A stretch of 64,000 nt of DNA, taken from positions 682,001 through 746,000 of the forward strand of contig NBAZ01000002.1 in NCBI GenBank assembly GCA_002794735.1, written 5' to 3'. The DNA comes from Pyrrhoderma lamaoense (lineage: Eukaryota; Basidiomycota; Agaricomycetes; Hymenochaetales; Hymenochaetaceae). This document shows positions 59,631 to 64,000 of this stretch, one piece after another. The notes under the pieces were generated by a model that searched no databases, was not told where the DNA came from, and saw only the letters and a program-made list of their open reading frames with translations. The translations under genes were made by a program, and so were the position numbers. Numbering within the stretch: the first letter of the stretch is position 1; every line of letters begins with the position of its first letter.

Positions 59631-60159
59631 ATTTATTCAGATGCACTTCGACTTCTTGACTATGGGATAGATCTCGATATTTATCCGTGATATTTTTCAT
59701 AGTAATCTCTGTCTTTGTTTTGTTCGCGTATCATTCAGTTCTGCTATCATCTGCTTTCTAGGATGGAACCCATTCTTGCTTTCGTTGTTTATTGCATGTA
59801 TATTGATCAATGTTTTCTTGTTTCTGTCCGCGATAGTTGCGTTACAATAATAGTTACAGTGCTTATTTTACTCTTACTATATTATATATGACATCCATGC
59901 CTTTCTTACTGTCTTTCTTAATTCAAAGTCGCCTCACCCTCCGAACATGTGGAAACAAGGAAAAATAAGAGGCTCCGATGAGATTTGTCCAATTGCGAAG
60001 TATATGAGTGGCAAAAAGCCCGTATGAAGAGAAATACTGATGCAGGGACTTCTTATCTGTCTTACCTGATCAAGAGAGAACTTAAGTTGATAATTATTGA
60101 GAAGAAGTTGTAATTAATATCACATAATACATATTAAAAGTCCGTCACGGAGGAAATGG
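59631..60159. other. 3' flank of kinase D and spacer to RPN9
   Basis: 59631-59905 is nearly identical to the 3' flank of copy B (46046-46323 reversed), with long shared words such as GGATAGAT..CAATATTTATCCGTG-type sequence and TTGATCAATGTTTTCTTG. Similarity ends near the TATATTATATATGACATCCATG region. The remainder up to 60159 shows no gene. Confidence 0.65.
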
Positions 60160-61617
60160 TTATGCAGATGTAAGGAGCTCCGGTGCAATTCGTTGTTCCA
60201 CACTTTTTAGTTTATCAGTCCATGCCTTTAATCTATCTGCCAAAGCTCCTATTTGTGTTCGATCTAATACTCGGGGTTGTACCCATGTGACACGCGCAGT
60301 TTGATCTATCTCGTCCAGTGTCCCTCGGAGAAGACCCAGACTAAGGAAAAAGAGATATAAGTTTTTGGAGGCATATGTTACTTTTTATAAGACTAACCTA
60401 AACGCCTTCATCATTAAGTGCTCAACATCATTTAAAGGTAGACGGGTTTCTTCTGAGATCGTTTGGAAGGTAATCACCCGACTATCAGCATTCCTTCTGA
60501 ACACGGAATCGATAAGAGCCATTAGACAGATCTTTTGTCGCAAAAATGGGTAGTTCTCTTGTAAAATGGGCTCTTTCGGGAATATGGGAGCAAGAGCTTC
60601 AAACTTTCCAATGTCGCCCGCATTAAACGTAAATAAGAGCTTTTTGATCCACTCATGTGGTGTCGAGTCCAACGAAGAGAGTATTGGATGCATGAGCTAT
60701 ACGTAAATCGTTAATCGATGTTTCAGTGATATGCAACAGTACGTACGAGTTCGCCAAAGTTATAAATAGTATCTCCAATAAGAGCCGCCACACTCAAATT
60801 ATGAGCTCTTAAGACTCTGTCATCTGGGGTGAGATCCACCATGGGATCTATGCAAGCCAGATACAGAAGGGAGTTTTTGTAGTATTGGCCAAAGTCAGCC
60901 TTCGCCTACGAGATAAGAAGCTCAATAAGGGAAGCCAGCGTGATCATACTTCCTAACGATACACACCTTATAATAGTCTGCAGCAACACTATAGTATGCA
61001 GCATTCACAGCTGGATCGACACCATCAAGATCATCAAGTACTTTCCAAGCGGAGTCCATATCCGAGCGAGTCCCCTCTAGATCTCCATAGAGAAGTTTAG
61101 CGTGAGCAAGTGATGATAGTAATAGTATGTGGCTTCCGGAGACTTTTCGGTATCGATGCGGGAGAGAAGTGAGGTGAGGAATGCAAGGTGTTGAGCAGGG
61201 TCTTGGTAGAAGTTAGAAGACTGATATGAGAGCTCAAGCTAGTGAAAACTCACTATCAATCTCCTTCGAAACAAAAACACCCATTTCTACAAGCTTTAAT
61301 GGATTGAGGCGCTCCTCAAAGTCACGTACAAACCGCGAAAACACATCTACACGGTAAGGTTTTGATAGCTCATGACGGAAGAACTCAAAAAGCTTTTGCG
61401 TAAGTTGGTGCCAAAGCCTTCAATTGTGATCGCAGGTCAGAATTCAGTGCAACAAACAGTTGAGGGACATATATGCGTACTTGCGTTGGTGCAAGGATTG
61501 AAATGCTTCAAAAAATGAATGAAGCTCTTGTGGCGTTGATGATAGAGCAGTAGTTAAGTAAGTTTCAACGTCAAGCTTTTCCGGCTTGTCAACAGACATA
61601 GCTGCAGAGGAAGACAT
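60160..61617 (-). CDS. RPN9: 26S proteasome lid subunit Rpn9 (PSMD13), with one apparent single-base loss
   Basis: Non-ATPase PCI-domain subunit of the 19S regulatory particle lid. The start is at 61617 (MSSSAAMSVDKPEKLDVETY). Exons: 61481-61617, 61254-61417, about 60968-61202, about 60747-60905, about 60398-60693, and about 60160-60340. Conserved blocks: FFEAFQSLHQRK, LWHQLTQKLFEFFRHEL, RFVRDFEERLNPLKLVEMGV, SSLAHAKLLYGDLEGT, WKVLDDLDGVDPAVNAAYYS, YKNSLLYLACIDPMVDLTPD, FTFNAGDIGKFEALAPIFP, LRQKICLMALIDSVFRR and TWVQPRVLDRTQIGALADRL. The frame shifts by one base near 61115-61135, between SPEAT and SSLAHAKLLYG, with no usable intron there. A proteasome subunit gene is expected to be intact, so a sequencing error is the simplest reading. 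The rest of the gene is well conserved. Confidence 0.86.
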
Positions 61618-64000
61618 GTTCAGGAGTGAGACAGAGAATTAAACGAAGAGTGTCCGTGTATAGAGTCAACGCGTTGGGACGCGTATGCACTTAAAGTCGT
61701 GAGAAGAACGCGCTACTAATGCTTTTGACCTGATGTAGTAATTGTGATCGACATAAAGCACATAAACTAGATTATCGATAGTATTTGTTGTCTAACAGCT
61801 GTTTCGTATGGGTTGCTAGAAAAAAGAATATTATTCCCTTCAAGTTTACCTCTCTATAGAGGAGCTGAAGAGTCACCAAAGAGCTTATATATTTGAAGCT
61901 AGTACCATGTGTGAGGAAAAGTACATTCATGCTGACCAAGACAAATCTCACACCCAAACAAGTAGTGAAAGTGCTCCGTATGGAAGTATACTGACGCTGA
62001 TCTATACTGGAAGTAGAGACCCTCCTCATGGCTGCCATGATTTCTTGACGATTGTAGATGTAACCCAGTTGCATGTAGTGCTACTTCCTTGATAGTATCC
62101 CCTCATTCTCATTCTTTACAATTCTTATGATTCGGTGTGTCTACCATTTCCCCGAAGACCGACGAAGATGTGTGAATGGTCCCTGTCCATATCTTACTTT
62201 TGTCGGCCCGTATTCGCAGTAATCTCAACGATCAGCAATATCTTCATTGTCTTGCCATCGAAATCAACATTCGTTCAAAGTCTTGCCCAGCTTTATGAAC
62301 GGGATAAGAAAAAACACATCATGTTAGTTCGATTGACGAATCTACTTCCACAAAGTTATTAAGGGTACTGCGTCCTATCGGTCTCAAGGTGTGTACTATC
62401 CGGGCTTTAGCGACCATTCTACAACAATGAACATGAAATTCTTGTCAGGGACATACACAACATCAAAATCTCATATTCGATAATGCTGACAACGAATCTA
62501 TACCGTAATTAGGGTCAACTTGAATGAGATAGGTAACTAGCACGTTTCTGACACCGCTTAGAATTTCAAGGTGCTGGATGTAATAAGAGAAGCGGCAATG
62601 TGTCCAAGTAGAGGTCCCTGATCCCGTTTACGATGTATTGGAGCCAGGAGGGTTAAGCATACACACTCTGTTGCCCTACACCACTGAACAAGCATTGGCA
62701 CATCCCACTCGAGTAAATTTAGTTGGCAATCATCATCACTCCAATGCCAGGCTGAGCCGCCCGGGATCCTCCGACTGGCAGTACAAATCATTGTAGTCAA
62801 TGATCTGGTCTTTTATACGTATCAGGTATTGGATGAACAGACTTTTACTTTTGAGTGGCTATACTAGAGGTGGGAACTCGGGTATGGTAGATTTACAACA
62901 GGAACGCATCCTTTGATCATGGTGACACCCAATGCACTTTGTTGTACCACACATACTGGTAAAAAAAAAAACAAGGGTTATACCATCCGTTAGCTATCTT
63001 TGTAGAAAGCGGTCAACAACCTTGTCTACGCATGTGGAATCCGAGGTTTGAATTTACACACTTCGCGGTAGCAAGTGTGAGAGACCCTTCTTTTCATAAA
63101 GCTACCCATTGCTTTGAATTACTCATTTTGGAGCATAGTTTAGGTCTACGTAAGTCTATACAAGCTCCAACCTTGGGAAGAATTTACATTATGCAATTCA
63201 CCTATAGGGATAGGGATCCCCAAAGGGATGAAATTTCCATATCGTTCCTGGACGAGGCTAAATTCGTTTGAAAGACTAGCTCGACTGGGATTACGAAAGT
63301 TTTCAAGGATTATGATGACTTTGTACTACTAATATAAGAGTAGTAAAAGGCTTCGGTCCGGGTCCCTCGCTGATAGCGAGCTGGACAAGGATATTCAATT
63401 TTTAGCTAATTCTGTCTAGAACCTCCGGCCAAAGAAGCAAAAGAAGTGCAAAGCAATATCGCTCAATATTTTAAGTACAACGTCTCAAGAAATTGATGTT
63501 TTCTACCGATTTTGTCCCCTCCAGCATATCACTTTTCATGGCAATGAACAGTAAATTTTTTTGATGGGAGAGGAAACAAAAAAGGTACTTGTTTTATGAG
63601 ACTGCTTGAATGTAATGTGAGAAGTGTGGGGATACAATCTGACTACTATTTGATAGAACGCACCATTTCCTTCCCTAAAAGGAACGAAACTAGAACACGT
63701 GGTACAAATATTTTTATTTTATTTTATTATACTCGAAAGAAGTCCTACCAGAAATACGTGTTGCTTTCAAGCCCAATTTGGAAATAGTGTATCGTAAACG
63801 TGGTAGTGTGAACCGGCATCTAGGATTGGCAGCGCACAAGGCACTCTGATCATTTACAGTCGTCGTTTGTACCGTTCTTGGTTGAGTCGCACGAGATAAA
63901 GACCCTGCTAAATTTTCGTTCAAATATGACATCCTTCATCTTCTTTTCAGCTCTCAACTATTTAGTCTCCCTCCAACCCGCTTCGCCCCGAACGAACCTC
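61618..64000. other. right-hand 2.4 kb without supported genes
   Basis: The first about 120 bp should be the RPN9 promoter. Beyond this there are short frames on both strands (for example 62558-62800 minus, 63032-63271 plus) with no recognised motif. At the right edge, minus-strand sequence near 63930 might be the start of a gene running leftward, but it soon meets a stop in each frame. No repeat or RNA gene was seen. Confidence 0.45.

Noticed and set aside
62558..62800. 80-codon minus-strand frame
   Set aside because: No recognisable domain, no supporting neighbouring exons, and codon texture like surrounding noncoding DNA.
1..64000. tRNA genes
   Set aside because: I looked for the conserved TTCRANNC loop with a matching acceptor stem and saw none I could fold with confidence; a tRNAscan-SE run would settle this.

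Overview
The window reads as nuclear DNA of a basidiomycete fungus, most likely an Agaricomycete (mushroom class). Genes are split by many short introns of about 50-80 bp with GT..AG borders. The recognisable proteins are typical of that group: a SnoaL-plus-FMO monooxygenase, FunK1-type kinases, a cyanamide-hydratase-like HD protein, a monocarboxylate-type MFS transporter and a Cbp6/UQCC2-like assembly factor. There is no bacterial or viral organisation. I cannot name the species.

Layout. 1-9.9 kb: a long gene-poor stretch of CT/GA-rich and simple-repeat DNA with one striking 29-nt inverted repeat. 9.9-23.9 kb: a normal gene block with a METTL14/KAR4-like m6A-writer subunit carrying a Met-rich tail, a small secreted GPI-type protein, an FMO (minus strand), an F-box protein, a degraded copy of mitochondrial nad6 (NUMT), a cyanamide hydratase-like protein (minus) and an Oxa1 insertase. 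23.9-28.1 kb: gene-poor. 28.1-40.2 kb: an MFS transporter with one frame break, a UPF1-like SF1 helicase, an OTU deubiquitinase and the CCR4-NOT subunit CNOT11. 40.2-42.1 kb: T-rich DNA with nothing supported. 42.1-59.9 kb: a cluster of six related FunK1 kinase loci (A, B, relic E, C, relic F, D) with a Cbp6/UQCC2-like gene and a 390-bp TA-flanked MITE between them. 60.2-61.6 kb: the proteasome lid subunit RPN9 (minus). 61.6-64 kb: nothing supported.

The most interesting system is the kinase cluster. Copies C and D join an N-terminal PD-(D/E)XK nuclease-like module (Pro-Asp, then Glu-Val-Lys) to a kinase domain with intact catalytic motifs and, in B, C and D, a basic C-terminal tail. In A and B the nuclease-like Glu and Lys are replaced while the kinase motifs survive. 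A and B lie tail-to-tail as arms of an imperfect palindrome. They share a tract of about 608 bp that differs by a single missing G, which points to recent gene conversion. Relic E and copy C form a second tail-to-tail pair with a related spacer, so a two-gene unit seems to have been duplicated before parts decayed. 

Several otherwise convincing genes (METTL14-like, MFS, kinase A twice, RPN9) are broken by loss of a single base, four of the five at G runs. This could be consensus error in the assembly rather than pseudogenisation and should be settled before any of them is called dead. All exon models here were built by eye from splice-site phase and family conservation.
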